Positions 49,701-61,086 are shown, counted from the stretch's first letter. The stretch is 64,000 bases of DNA from Pelecanus crispus (GCF_030463565.1 NC_134659.1:9184511-9248510), one strand, 5' to 3'. Numbers and translations: made by a program. The notes: generated by a model not told the origin, from the letters alone.

Positions 49701-52700
49701 CCCCCATGTTGGCTGGTGGTAGAGCGATTCCTGCCTGCTTCCTCTCCTCTCCCCTGATGCCCTTCCCTGCCAGTCCCCGGTGTGGTTTCTGGGTGCACTG
49801 TGGCTCGGTGACCCCTTGGCTGCCAGGCTTTGCTGATGAACACAAAAGGGAAATGAAAAAGGGAAGCAGCATGTATTGCAGAACCGTTGGAAGAGGTCAG
49901 GAAAACCCTGGGGACTTGCTGACGTGGTGGGTCTGGAGCAGCCGTGGGCTCAACCAGGCACAAAATTCTGCTTATCAGAAAATAGCATAAATTGCCTTCC
50001 TTTTTTAAGGTTTGTGTTAACTGAAAGAAAACCCAGAAAAGTCCTAGAGAAACCGAGATTTTAACCCAGTAAAGAGCTGCTGGGATGAGTTTGGCTGCGG
50101 TTGGTGGTTCCTGCAGGTTTCTGGCATTGATGGCCAAAAGCCCTAGTGCCAGTTATCCTGGTTATCAAACCCTCTTCCCCATCAGCTTCCCTTGCATCCT
50201 GCAGCAGGGCCTTCCACAAGGACGCATTTAAAAAGCAAAGAAGATAAACCTGTTTTGAGTCCCGGTGAGGCTGCCGCCAGGCAGGAGGCTGCAAGAGGCA
50301 GAGGGTGAAGGGCTGTGGCAGCTCCTGCCTCCTGCCCCAGGGATGCTGCTGGGGCTGCCTGGAGTGTCCTTCTGTGCTGCTCAGGCCAGGACCATCTCGT
50401 GGTGTTGGGATTTGAGCAGCAAACTGGAAGGTGGGGTGGGCTTTAACAGACCAGCGCCGTCCTGTCCCTCCAGTGTGGTGCTGGGCACATGGGCTCGCAA
50501 GCCAGCATCTCCCCACGGTGGCAGAGGGACCGTTCCTGCTCGCTGCTCTGACAAGACTAAGCTAGTTTTGCAGCGGCACTGGGATGCTGCAGATCTGCAG
50601 CGATTTCACACTTCTCCTGCCTGACGCGGCTCAGAGCTGTGCTGCTGGAGGACACACGGTGGCAGCTCCTGGGGAGGGGGAGAGGGGACCTTTTGCATCC
50701 CCACATGTCACCCAGCATGAGCAGGGCGCTCTCATGCACAGGCAGGGTGCAGGGGCTGGAGGACCAGTGCAGGCAGGCTTCTGCAGGGAAGCAGAAGTCA
50801 GTCTGGTTTGGGCTGTGCTGTAAATTATCTGACGCAGGAAACGTGCCAGAGCCCCTGGCCTCACTGACGAAAAGGAGCCGTTGCAGGAGGTGGCTCCCCT
50901 GGGCGGGAAGCCCGGCTGCCTGCCTCCACCCTCCTTGCGGGGCTGCCAGTGGGTTTTGTGGGAGAGGTTCGGGCCCGGCGTGGCTGACCTGAGGTCACTG
51001 CAGTGGGTGAAGGTCTCTGCCTCCTCCCGCAAAGGGCTTGGGAATCCCACCTGGAAAGGGCTGGATTGGGCGAGCCTCTGCCACCCCACCGAGACGGCAG
51101 CATGTCTGGGGCTGGGGCGGCAGCTCGCGGGGCTGGGGGCTTCACCAGGGCACCCAGGGGCTCTGCTCCCCGTGCAGCAGCAGCAGCAGCAGCAGCAGCA
51201 TTTCCCTCCTGCAGGCATTTATCTCCTTGGCTCTAATTTTGCTCCTGGTATGGACCAGGAGGAGGGTTGTGCTGTACCTGCTGCAGGGCTGGCAGAGCAT
51301 TTGGGGTTATTTCTAGGCAGGCTGTCAGCCTCGCTGCCCTGCTTGGGTCAGGCTGGCGGGGCTTCCTCATAATGCTCTTTCACCTTGTTCCTTGCAGTCA
51401 GGACAGTTCAATGAAGACATGATCCCGACGGTGGGCTTTAACATGAGGAAGATCACCAAGGGGAACGTCACCATAAAGGTAAGGTGCAGATGTTACCACT
51501 GGTGTGGGGTCTTGGGATGAAAAGTGGGGTGAAGGGAGACTGGTGGGACTTGTACTGGAGGTTGAAAGATACCAGCAGCCCCAGCTGCACTTGGGAAGAT
51601 CTGCCCTGTTAGGTTTCTGCAGGTACCACCAGAGGAGATGGTGAAGGGATGTAGGAGGTCCAGACCTCTGCAGTAATAGCTAGTCCGGGCTGCAAAGCTG
51701 GAGGTTTTTGTATATCTCTGGCTTCCTGGCAGAGATTCATGGATGCAGTCACCTTGCTGAGGGTGGGAGCGCTGGGAAAAACAGGTCATGGTTTGCAGTG
51801 GTGATCTCTGCCTCGACAGTAAAGGCAGAGGAGGTTTCTATCCCTTCTGGATCTTTCAAGGGCCCCGGGTTGGACTGGGAAATAGCAGTGAGAAGCACTT
51901 GAAAAGCTGATTGGGGATCTCTGCCTGCTGCAGAAACGTTTCTGAGAGCATGCCGAGTGTTCTGAAATGGCAAATACATCAGCGAAAGGCCAGGAGGGGC
52001 GGTGGGTATGGGGAGGAGTCCCCCAGCTTGGGCCAGGGGGTCCCTCCGTGCCAGCAGAGGTACATGGCAGGAGGTATTCAACACCCTCCGGCTGCCCTTC
52101 CTGAGGTGTCTCCTTTCTTTATTGAGTCGGGAGCCTCCTTGTTAGGTTTGAGACAAAGAGGAGGGGATGAGGGTGGGTTTGGTGCATGCCAGGTGCTCTG
52201 ACGGGTGGCCGCATGGGGAAGGTTCACGGGCAGGACGGTGGGATAACGGGCAGGTGGGGGGGTAATGATGCCTTCTCCCTGTCACAGCTGTGGGACATCG
52301 GTGGCCAGCCGCGGTTTCGCAGCATGTGGGAGCGGTACTGCCGCGGAGTGAGTGCCATCGTGTGAGTACCCCTGGGAGCTGAGAGCCCCATCACTCATGC
52401 TCTGATGCTGAGCCCGCCAGCGGGCAGGGGCACGGTCCTGTCGCCCCACGCAAGGGTGCTGGGCAAGGCTGAGCCGGGGGAGCTGCGGTGCCTTCACTGC
52501 CAGAGCTGCATGCCCGTGTTGGGAATTGAGATGCTTCCCCCTGGGACTGGTGACCCCATGGGCTTTGAGCACAGGGCAGCCAGGTCCCTGCCAGCTATGG
52601 CAGACCCTCCCCTTCCAGCATCACTCAGCCCGGCTCTGTTCCTCGGATCTTGCCCTTCCTGGCTCCTGTGCTTCCCCTGTTCATCACCTGTTCATCACAG

Positions 52701-55700
52701 AGGCTGAGCAAAGGCCATCAGTGTGGCTCAGCCCTTTCCAAGAGGCTGGTTTTACGGGCAGCCGCCAGCAGCGTGTTTCCAGGTTGTGGTGTTTGTGTGT
52801 TGCCCAATGAATCTCGTGCTGAGAGAAGGAGTCTCCCTGAGCACCTGCTGCTGACTGTCAGCAAGTCTCTGAGTGTCCCTGCATGTCCCCTGCTTGCAAA
52901 TGTTGCAGTAAGCGCAGTCCCAGGGAGTCCAGGCTGGGGATGAGCCTGGCAAGATGCTCATGGGAAGCAGGCTGCCTGCTCTGAAGGACAAGAATCTACC
53001 CTAGAAGACCACATCAGTGTTGCTTAAACCCAATTAGAAAATCGGATTTATGTGATCTTCACCAATTGACAACGCCCTGAGATTTTGGAGGGCTGGGTTT
53101 CTGTACTGCCCTTCCCAACTGCAGGTCTGGCAGGTGAGGAGGAGTGAGGGACTGCTTGTCCTGCCTGTTGGGACAGCAGTGTCTGGTCCTGCCCTTATTG
53201 CCTGTCACCATGTCAGGACATGTCCTTGACACTTTTTATTACAGTGACCTTTGCTGGAAATGACAGAATCCTGCTTTTTTCACTCCTTTTACTGCTTCCT
53301 TCCATAATTTCATAATTTTTCCAAAGTGGCCCATCTAGCTGAGAGGAAATGAAAGGAGATGTGGCCATCCAGGTCACGCTCCAGTCTGCCTTGCTCCCTT
53401 GAGCTCCGTTGTGTCCTTTTCTCTTGCCTTCAGCCCTCCTGCCCCATCTGGCATGCTGAAAGCTCGTGGCAATGCCTGGGTGGTGTTTTTCCCTCTCCCT
53501 CTTGGTACAGGCATACACGTTTTCCTGAGTTCAGTGCTTCAGTAGCTAAAGGCTCTTTTCCTATTTTTAATAAACCCCACAAGGCCTGATGAAGCTTGAT
53601 GGTTTCTCACTTCTTCTCTCCCACCTTCTTGATCTTCAAAATAAAGACTGCTTTGATCAGTTCTTCTCCCCAGTTTTGGCTTCACTTACACCCTTTGCAG
53701 GATGGGTGTCTGCCCGTAAAAGCTAAATCCTTCCCTAAATCTTCCCCCGGCTGCTCAGAGCAATCATTGCTGACTGCTGGCTTTGCGTGCCCTTTGCTCT
53801 GTGCCCCATGCCCAAGATTGCTCCCGTAGAGAAGACAAACAGGTTCTTCCCCCTGCCAGAATCTCCAGTCGATGTCTTCTGCTCTTCTCCATCATCAGCT
53901 CCTCTTGTCTTCTCTATTTGTTGTCTTGTATCGTGTGTCTCCGTAAGGAGCTGCCATGTGCAGATGAGCTTTGTTTGGGTGCTTGGGGACAACGTGTGTT
54001 TTGCAGCTTCTCCTGCCCAGGCAGCGCCTGGGCTCCCCTCGCCCGCCGTGTCCCTGCTGGCAATGGGGTGGCCCCTGTGGGGATGGGGACAGGGAGGTCC
54101 CCCACTGCCCTGGTAGACACGAGAGGCTCTCAGCCCCACAGCCTTCCTTGGGAAGAGGGGTGCTGGGGGAAGGATCCCGTTATCCATCACCTCCACGCAC
54201 TGGCCTGGCAGCTGGTGGGGCGACGCGGCTGCCATGCGAGCAAGGTTTGGTGGTGGCACAAACCTCGGCGCAGCACCGGGGTGCAGCAGCCTCGGTGCTT
54301 GCGCTCAGGGGGTGTCCCTTCCCTTGCAGGTACATGGTGGACGCCGCCGACCAGGAGAAGATAGAGGCCTCCAAGAATGAACTGCACAACCTGCTCGACA
54401 AGCCGCAGCTCCAGGGCATCCCGGTGAGCTGTTGCCTGGATAGGTTTCCCCCAGCCGCTCACGGTCCCCAGCCTGGTGGCTGCCAGGATTTGCAGTGAGG
54501 GGCTTGCATCTTGCAGAGCAGATTTGGGGAGCGGATCCCCTTCCTTGAGGGGGCCCCCTTCCCCGCTGCACTCCTGCAGGAGCTGGGGAAGTGATGCTTT
54601 TTAGCCCAGGACCAGGCCAACCAGCAGGGAAGGGAGCTTTAGAAGAGACCAAAAAAAGCCCCCCCGATGTGTGACATCTGTCCTCTCGCATGAATTTGCA
54701 CCTTATTTATGGTGGGACATTAAGGTCTTGTCTCGTAGGAGAGCGGCTGCTGGGCTGTGACATTTGCAGGGGGTGGGCTGTGGCAGCGGCGCCAAAATCC
54801 AAAACCGGCATCCTCTGAAAGGAGCTTGTTGAGGATCTTGCTCAGATCCCAAACATTGGCTGCTAACTGAATTAAGCTCCTGACATAATGTGCTGCATTT
54901 GCAGCCCTTCTGAGTGCTCTTTTTTGAGAACAAGTCTCCAAATTTAAATTGGGGGATGCTGCATTACTGTGCTGCTGCAGAGGCCCCAGCTCACCCCAGG
55001 AATGCGGCCGCAGCCTCAGTGCTGTCCTTGTCAGATGACAGTTGTGTGGTGCGCTCCGGAGGGATGAACGATCCTGCCGGGTGATTATTTTTGTTTCATA
55101 GTCTGAGGATGCCTTTGTGGATGTGAAAGGCCTTGAAGTAAGGAGAGATCAGTGGATGGTGCAAACAGCTGTTGCTTTTTTGGGCTGGCTGCCTGCGGAA
55201 AGCAGGTTTTGCACGGCATCTGCATCTCGCTCATACCTGATAACGTCAGTTTTAGCCATTTCACTTGATTTTTTGCTCAAAGACAGCAAGAGGCTCCTGG
55301 GAGAATGTCCCAGATGGCACAAGAGATGCTGGTGCCATTCAGGGAGGATGTGCTGTGGGGCCAGCTTCTCACTGGGACTGGAGAGTACACAGGAGATGCT
55401 GTGTATGGGCTAATTAAGGCTGTTAATTGAAGTGCTCTGCCTTCTGATTGCCCACTGAAGGGGTTTTCTTTGGGCACACCCTAGTGAAGGGGCTAGGGCT
55501 GTCTTGCGTCTCAAGCAGGGTCCACTTCTGGGTGGCAGAAGCAGGTTTCCACCTGGTCCGGTGGCCAGGAGCTTCAGGTGTCACCTCTCCCCTCCTGCAG
55601 GTCCTAGTCCTGGGGAACAAGCGAGACCTGCCCGGTGCCTTGGATGAGAAGGAGCTCATTGAGAAGATGTAAGTGTGCCGGTGGCCCAGGCAGCTGCGGT

Positions 55701-56968
55701 GGGGCTGTGACACAGTGTAACCCCCCTGTTCCTGCTGCGTCCCCACCGGCACGGTCACCCCGCTGTGCTCTGCCGGTACTCCTTCCCCAGCTGGGGAGGC
55801 ATCGCGGTGCACGGGGTGGGCTGGCAGAGATGGGTGGCTGGGGATGTTCCGAGGCAGCAGCTGGGCAGCAGTGGCCAGCGCAGGTGACGTCTCTGGCTTG
55901 TGGGGATGGGGAGGGGCCGGGAGCCGTGGCCGCCCGTGCCAGGGCTGGGTCCCGCATGCCACACGGTGGCGTTGGGGCCCGGCGCGGCGCTCGCCGGTGG
56001 AGCTGGGCTCCCGCACCGACGCTTCTCCCGTCACCCTCTCGCGCCTGTGCCCTGCGGTCCCCAGCAGCGGGCAGCCCTCAGTGCTTGGAGGTCGGATCCT
56101 GCTCTGGCATATGACACCGTCCACATACCTCTCCCTTATTTCACCACCCTTTGCCGTGCTGGCGCGTGGCCTCCTCGCAGCCGATGCTGCCTCCTGCCCG
56201 CCCCCACCCCTCCACTGCAGCTGGGGGACTGGGATGCTACGGTGACGTGCAGCATCCCTGCTCCCCCCGCCCCAGCCACCCCTTGGAGATCTCCTGTCCC
56301 ACAGGCATCTACACAGCTCCCGTGCTGCCAGCCCTGTGCCATTCCCAAACCCTCCCTGCCCCGTCTCACCGCAGGGCTGTGCAACCGAGGTTCAGGGAGG
56401 GAAGCAGTGTGATTTCATGGCCGGGGTCTCCTTGAGGTTGGGTCCCTCCTGCCCCATCACGTAGCCCCTGCAAAACCGCGCTTGGCCATCAGTCATGGGC
56501 ATGGCGCACCGGTGTCCTCGGCCAACCCACATGCTGGTCCCCAGGAGCCTGGGGAAACGATGCCCCTGCAAAGTGTCCCCTGTCTTGGAGCTGGGGTCTG
56601 AAGGGACCCTTCAGAAGGCTGCCTGGAGACATCTCCTGTCGCTGCCAGTGTGCAGCCCTGGGGGTCTGCAGCCAGAGCTCGCTCCTCTCCCGCAGGAACC
56701 TCTCTGCCATCCAGGACCGAGAGATTTGTTGCTACTCCATCTCCTGCAAAGAAAAGGACAACATCGGTGAGTACCAGCGGCTCCAGTGCGGGGCTGGGCA
56801 TGTGGCAGTGGGGGGGCAGCCCGTGCCCACAGGAGCAGCATGCCCAGGCTGTTTTCACAAGTACAGGAGGGGGTGACGGCCGGAGGGAGGGGCTGTAAGT
56901 GTCCCCTTGCCTTTGCAGACATCACCCTACAGTGGCTTATCCAGCACTCGAAGTCTAGGAGAAGCTGA
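36995..56968 (+). CDS. ARL8A: ARL8A, Arf-like GTPase 8A, whole coding span
   Basis: Seven exons join in frame: 36995-37117, 51398-51478, 52288-52361, 54330-54423, 55601-55668, 56696-56766 and 56919-56968 (561 nt, 186 residues plus stop, the family length). All junctions are GT-AG. ARL8 is a lysosomal small GTPase that recruits SKIP/kinesin-1 and other effectors to move lysosomes and synaptic vesicle precursors. Visible features are an N-terminal amphipathic helix ([17 protein letters not shown]) without the Gly2 used for myristoylation in Arfs, the P-loop GLQYSGKT at 27-34, Thr52 of switch I, DIGGQ at 71-75, NKRD at 130-133 and the SCK guanine motif at 164-166. [17 protein letters not shown] and [16 protein letters not shown] favour ARL8A over ARL8B. 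The start has A at -3 and a good Kozak context. Confidence 0.98.
40235..41312 (-). mobile_element. ERVL-like solo LTR, antisense to ARL8A
   Basis: About 1.08 kb with TG...CA ends read on the minus strand. From the right it begins TGTATTGCGTTTGCATGG and ends TCAAACCACCA at the left. Internally, the minus strand shows a TATTTAAG box at about 41118-41125 and AATAAA at 40417-40422, and the middle is built of repeated 'GGGTCC..CACGCTGGAGCAG' segments. The sequence resembles a long LTR family that I recall from several bird genomes and that belongs to class III (ERVL). The family name is recollection, not search. No primer-binding site, internal region, partner LTR or clear target-site duplication was found, so it is called a solo LTR. 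Confidence 0.75.
41986..42905 (-). mobile_element. CR1 LINE fragment, 5'-truncated, antisense
   Basis: The 3' terminus of the element (CATAGAAT on the plus strand, the complement of the CR1 end octamer) is at about 41986. The element reads leftward. Minus-strand translations give the C-terminal part of the CR1 reverse transcriptase [23 protein letters not shown] at about 42730-42800, then a frame change to the segment containing [18 protein letters not shown] at about 42440-42500. The reading frame is therefore broken and the element is dead. Similarity to CR1 fades at about 42905, which marks the 5' truncation typical of this family. Confidence 0.93.
42901..42954 (+). repeat. 18-bp tandem triplication at the CR1 5' edge
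   Basis: Three diverged 18-bp units of the form gYcccaRtRYggacaYtg start at 42901, 42919 and 42937. The first overlaps the last bases recognisable as CR1, suggesting local slippage after insertion. Confidence 0.8.
43485..43868 (+). mobile_element. LTR-like element, copy A
   Basis: This copy shares roughly 85 percent of bases by eye with the inverted copy at 45463-45850. It has a TATAAAAA box at 43653-43660. About 60 bases further on lies CTCAAAAACTGCAGTCTGTCC, which resembles a mutated poly(A) signal and R region, and then a T-rich U5-like stretch. This architecture is that of a retroviral LTR. The outer limits are approximate, and no retroviral gene was seen beside it. Confidence 0.6.
45278..45293 (+). 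repeat. Poly-C tract
   Basis: An uninterrupted run of about 15 Cs beside copy B. It is a likely site of sequencing and length error. Confidence 0.85.
45463..45850 (-). mobile_element. LTR-like element, copy B (inverted relative to copy A)
   Basis: The reverse complement aligns with copy A from the GGGGAACCCAA segment through the TATA-like ATAAAAAG box to the TTCAGAGG..TTGTCCCTGG end. It has a 3-bp extra CTT and other small gaps. Opposite orientation excludes the two LTRs of a single provirus unless an inversion followed. The 1.6 kb between the copies has no recognisable retroviral coding sequence. Confidence 0.6.
51174..51200 (+). repeat. ARL8A: (GCA)9 trinucleotide repeat in ARL8A intron 1
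   Basis: Nine pure GCA units about 200 bp upstream of coding exon 2. It is intronic and therefore not translated, and is a likely length polymorphism. Confidence 0.95.
51398..51478 (+). CDS. ARL8A: ARL8A coding exon 2 (switch I)
   Basis: Residues 42-68: [27 protein letters not shown], with Thr52 coordinating magnesium in switch I. The acceptor is CTTGCAG at 51397 and the donor AAG/GTAAGG at 51479, both in phase 0. It is preceded by the 14.3-kb first intron. Confidence 0.98.
52288..52361 (+). CDS. ARL8A: ARL8A coding exon 3 (switch II, DIGGQ)
   Basis: Residues 69-93 and two bases of Val93. [25 protein letters not shown] contains Gln75, the catalytic glutamine. The acceptor is GTCACAG at 52287. 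The donor GTGAGT at 52362 was preferred over ending at the full GTG codon, because only this choice gives a canonical donor and in-frame joining. Confidence 0.97.
54330..54423 (+). CDS. ARL8A: ARL8A coding exon 4
   Basis: Completes Val93 and encodes residues 94-124, [31 protein letters not shown], the central beta strand and the helix after switch II. The acceptor is CTTGCAG at 54329 and the donor CCG/GTGAGC at 54424. Confidence 0.98.
55601..55668 (+). CDS. ARL8A: ARL8A coding exon 5 (NKRD motif)
   Basis: Residues 125-148 in part. [23 protein letters not shown] includes the guanine-specificity motif NKRD (130-133). The acceptor is CTGCAG at 55600 and the donor AT/GTAAGT at 55669, splitting the Met148 codon. 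Confidence 0.98.
56696..56766 (+). CDS. ARL8A: ARL8A coding exon 6 (SCK motif)
   Basis: Residues 148-171. [23 protein letters not shown] contains the Ser-Cys-Lys guanine-contact motif at 164-166. The acceptor is CCCGCAG at 56695 and the donor GTGAGT at 56767. Confidence 0.98.
56919..56968 (+). CDS. ARL8A: ARL8A last coding exon and stop
   Basis: Encodes [16 protein letters not shown] and TGA at 56966-56968. This C-terminal helix and basic tail are identical to the mammalian ARL8 proteins as I know them. The acceptor is TTTGCAG at 56918. Confidence 0.98.
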
Positions 56969-57208
56969 GATCCCGCGGACCGCGGCTCGGATCGGGAAGA
57001 TGCCATTGTACAAGCCCGTGCCCCTTCTCTCTCCTGCTCTGTCCCTCCAGCTCTCTCTCTAGATGGGTATTTTTAGGGGACCCCAGACTCCGCTCGCGTT
57101 GAGGTGGAGCCCTTGTTTTTATTGTAAAGAAAATGTCCGACTCTGCCCTTCTCTCCTCTCTCTGTCTCTTCCTCCTATTTTGGCACTGTTCTGTTGTTGT
57201 CTGTGTAT

Positions 57209-57234
57209 ACAGTATATATATATATGTATATATA
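57209..57234 (+). repeat. ARL8A: TA dinucleotide repeat in ARL8A 3' UTR
   Basis: An alternating TA run with one G interruption, followed by a T- and A-rich stretch to about 57255. It would make an AU-rich island in an otherwise GC-rich UTR. Confidence 0.85.
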
Positions 57235-58732
57235 TTTTAATTTTTTAATTTAAGCGATAGCGCTGTTACTAAACTGGGCCCTGTGAGCGGTAGGAAAGCC
57301 GTGGGCTCCCCGAGGCCGGCTGAGGGTCAGCGCTGGGAAGAAGATGAGGGTGGTGGCAGAAGGCAGCCCCTTGGGGATGGGGTTGTGCCAGGCTGCGGGC
57401 AGGTCCTGTGGGGCTCCCTTGTCCCTTCCCCGGTACCCCCGGGCAGGGAGCATCCCAGGGGTGTTGGGAGCACTCCCACCTTGCCCTTCCCCGGGGTTTG
57501 GCCCCACGGGCAGGGTTTGGTGGGGATGCGATGCCGCCCCCCTGGGCTCCTCACGCCTCCAGGGTGACAGGAATTACGACCCGCTCCAATCAGCCTCCCC
57601 GCCGTCACCTCCGGCTGCCATGCTGCTGCTCCGACCCCTCCTCACTGCCCTGGGCTGCTCGTCCCCCTGCCCCACGGCCCCCCCGGCCCCCGTGCCTGCC
57701 CCACCGCCCAGTCTTGCTGCTCCGCTGTGCTGGGGTGGTGATCTGAGGGGCTGCTGCCAGCGCAGGGGGGGCCCCGCAATGCTAGCAGCCCCCGTGGGGA
57801 GCAGGAGTCCAGCTCCTGCCCCTCCCTTCCCCAGCTGCCCTCGGAGGTGGCTCGGCCCTGCGTAGCCTCTCGGGGTGGCCGCGCTGGCTCCCCACGTGCC
57901 AAAAGGCATTGCCTGCGCACGGCTGGGGCTGCTCCGGCCGAGGACATCACGCAGGGATGCCAAGGTGGGGGGCACACACCAAGACACCTCTCCCCAGGGA
58001 CGCGGGGCTGTGAGAGCCCCTGTGCGCCCGCAGCGCTGCCTGCCGGGGCCAGGGGGTCCTCCAAGACGTGCTCTGCTCCTGGTGCCCTGCTCCCCATGCT
58101 GGCCCCCAGCTCTGCTGCCCTGGCTGGGGGGGACACGGGGGCAGTGGGGCAGGGGGCGGCAGGGCTGGTGGGGGCACGGTTGGGTCCTTGTCTGCAGGCG
58201 GGGAGAGCACGAGAGGAAATTTTGGGGGGGTCAGGAAGGCTTTGCCCATCTGTGCTGTGTGATGAGTTGCTGGGTCTCCGCAGGCGCAGCCTGGGGGCCT
58301 GGCTAGGTTGTTTGGGGCCAGAGTGGGGGGGCTTAGCTGGGCTGGGGGGGACGCACTGGCATGCGGGGGTGGGTGCGTAGTGGGGTCAGGGCAGCGGCGC
58401 AGCGGGGAAGCAGCTGCCTGTTCCCAGCCCAGGGCTGGGGGAGAGGCTGGCAGTGGCCCAGGGGCGGGGGCTGCAGGGCCCCTCTCGCTGCCCCTTCCCC
58501 TGCTTGGCTCTGGGACGGTGAGGCCAGGGGTTTCTCTTCTGTTCTTGTTTTTGCAGAATTGCACAAAGAGAGGTTTCCTTTTTCCTTTTTTTTTTTTTTT
58601 TTTTAATTTAATTGTAAAGTGTTGTCACCCCCCACCCCCACCCTTTTTTTTTTAAGAGATATTTTGGCTCAGATTTGACCTCTGTTGGGAAATGATTCTT
58701 GTAACTGTACAATTTTTTTGCCTCCTAATAAT

Positions 58733-58738
58733 AATAAA
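58733..58738 (+). terminator. ARL8A: ARL8A polyadenylation signal AATAAA
   Basis: Canonical hexamer embedded in AATAATAATAAATTAAC, followed within 20-30 bases by a GT-rich element (ttgggg, gtgtggttg), which fits a downstream cleavage element. Confidence 0.8.
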
Positions 58739-58760
58739 TTAACAATTTTGCGTTGGGGGG

Positions 58761-60599
58761 TGTGGTTGCAGTCACGTTGCTTCCTCGCCATCACCACCAC
58801 CCGTCCCTCCTGGGGCTGTGCCCACGCCTCGGAGCACAGAGCTGGGGTCCCTGTCCCCCAGGCAGCACCAGCTACCCACATGATGGTGCTCACCCAAGAG
58901 TTGCTGGAGCCAACTCTGATGGCTCCAGATGCCTCGTTTTCTTGGCCTGGGTGCGAAGATGAGCTCAGAGACCTCCGGCTGTGGCTATTGCTGCTGCTGG
59001 ATCTTCCTCTGCCCCCACATCATGTCCCAGGACTGCTGCAGGGCTGTGCTTCGATGCTGGGTTAGTAGCGGGGTTGCTGCAGGGCTCCTGCTCCTGCTCC
59101 CTCTCCCTGCCCCCTTGCCTGCACCAGCCCCTTCTTGGGGGCTGTGGCCATGGCTGGCAGAGGCACCCCTGCCCCATGTCCTCTGGGGGGGGGGCTGGCC
59201 CCCTGCACTGACTGCCCAGGGTTGTGCTTTGTGCCTTATGGCAGCCTGCCTGGGCACCAGGGCTGGGACTAGGGCTGGGGTTCAGCCCAGCCCATGGGGT
59301 GTTCTGCCGGCTATGGGGCCACGTGCTGCCTGCAGCCCATGATGATGGTGCTGCCTGCGCCCTCTCTGCCCCCCGCCCGGCTCTCCTCCTCCCCACGCAT
59401 CCAGCCCCGTGGGACCGCAGCAACAAGCCTGGCTTTGTTCGTCCTTGGCCCGGGCTCAGGACGGAGCAGCACAGACCAAGCGCATGAGAGCTGCCCCCGC
59501 TCCCTTCCTCCCACTGCCACCGAACCCCCACAGGGACCCCGCTTGCCTGTGGGGATGCAAGGGGGTGAGGGTACAGCGGGCAGCTTGGGCTCTGCTCCCC
59601 ACCTTCCATCACCGCACCAGGATGAGACCCCTCTTCTCCCTGGCTGCTCCCAAAGTGCGGGGCCCAGCACTGGCCGGGGGGGGAGGAGAGGAGAAACCCA
59701 GTTTTGTGCTCTCGGAGGAAAACTGGGGCTTTTGTTTCCCTGGAAACGGGCCTGCGAAAGCAAAGCCTGGTGGGTGTCGGTGCTGCACAAAGCCCGCAGT
59801 GAGCCTGTCGCATTTACCCGGCCATAGCAACCGTCTCCCTCGCCCCGGCATTTCATGGGCTGGGGCAGGCGCCAGCGGCAGGACAAGGAGCTTTAACAGC
59901 TCCGGCGGACGGGGCTGGGCTGGCGTGGCCAGCCTGTCCTCAGGCCGATGCCACTGCCTGGGCTGCTCCCCAAAGCCCCCCCCCAGGTGCAGGAGCCTTG
60001 GGCAGGGGGTGGATGTGGGGCTTGGAAACCCTGATGCCCTCAAACCACCATTTTGGGACAATTTTGTCCCTGCAATGGACAGGTGGATGAAGGCCTGGAG
60101 CCCTGCACAGGGCTGTTTGGATGAGATGCAGTCACCCCTTTGGCTCCCCAAGGGTGCTGGGGGTGGTGGTCCTGCATGGCCCCCACCCCAGCACTGCATG
60201 GCAGCACCATGCAGCAGCAGCACCTTGGTCCTGCACGGTGCAGGTGAGGAACTGGATGCCTTGCAGGCCACAGAGCACCTCAGCCCAGTGCTGGGCTGGC
60301 TGGGACCAGTTTGAGTCCTACAAACCACCCCAAGCCCGGTGCTTTGGGGAGGACCCTCCCAGGGGCTGGCCTGGCACCAGCTCGCTCAGCGTCACCCTGG
60401 AGGGAGCGGGGCAGAGGGGCCTTTCCCCATCGCCCTTAGGTGCTGCCTGACCTGGCACAGCTGCTTTCCTGCCCTTGTGCCCCCACCAGCTACCCATGCC
60501 CACCCCAGATCCCCCAGGTTTTAGGGAAGAGCCACCTAAGCCCCAAGCACTGGCTCCCTGGGGCTCTGCTCAGCGGTGCTGGACGGCTGCATGCGTGAT
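58761..60599. other. ARL8A-GPR37L1 tail-to-tail spacer
   Basis: Under 2 kb between the two converging transcripts. It is GC-rich with many chance open frames and no recognisable motif, exon or repeat family. Confidence 0.65.
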
Positions 60600-61086
60600 G
60601 TGCTCTAGGTTACTGGTTTATTGAGCTCTTACAGGGCACTGCTTGGATCCGATGGGATATAGTCACTGGGACCTTCTCCTACTGTGGAGGGGGCTGGCAG
60701 GAGGGAACGGGACAGGATGAGGGCAGTTTGTGTTTGCTATGTCCTCTGCAAGCCACCATGGAAACGCTCCATAGTTTCAGATGGGACATTTCTGGCACAA
60801 CTCCATCTCCAGAGCAGCAGCCCCGCTGAGCCTGGCCAGGCAGCCAGGACGGGAGGGTGCTGATGTCCTTGCTGGCCTTTGGGCAGAGGCAAGAAGGCCG
60901 CCAGTGTAGCCATGGGGACTGGGGTTTCAAGCCCCACTTGCCCAACGTGGGGTTTGAAGCCCATGGCGCAACCCCCTGAGCTGTCTCTTCTGCTTGCTCC
61001 ACGTCCAGACACAGGCACTAATGGCAGAACAATGTTTGGTCTTGGGAGGAGGTGGTGGATCGATCTCTACAGCTCCCTGCTGGCAC
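60600..61086 (-). other. GPR37L1: GPR37L1 3' UTR with poly(A) signal
   Basis: Downstream of the GPR37L1 stop on the minus strand. The first AATAAA (TTTATT at 60617-60622 on the plus strand) gives a UTR of about 480 nt. The cleavage point is inferred. Confidence 0.7.
60617..60622 (-). terminator. GPR37L1: GPR37L1 polyadenylation signal AATAAA
   Basis: Canonical hexamer on the minus strand about 465 nt after the stop codon, and the nearest one in sense orientation. Confidence 0.7.

Larger units (their letters stand above)
37118..51397 (+). other. ARL8A: ARL8A first intron, 14.3 kb, transposon-bearing
   Basis: By far the largest intron in the window and the only place where dispersed elements are clearly recognised. 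The CpG-rich first 600 bp belong to the promoter island. The stretches 37.7-40.2 kb and 45.9-51.2 kb show no recognisable exon or element beyond short A tracts (47334-47350) and a CAG repeat near the 3' end. Confidence 0.85.
56969..58760 (+). other. ARL8A: ARL8A 3' UTR
   Basis: About 1.8 kb between the stop and the AATAAA at 58733-58738, with no better signal in between. It begins pyrimidine-rich, contains a TA repeat at about 57209-57234, a GC-rich middle, and a poly-T and poly-C/CCCCA segment at about 58580-58650 shortly before the signal. The extent is inferred from the position of the poly(A) signal. Confidence 0.75.
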
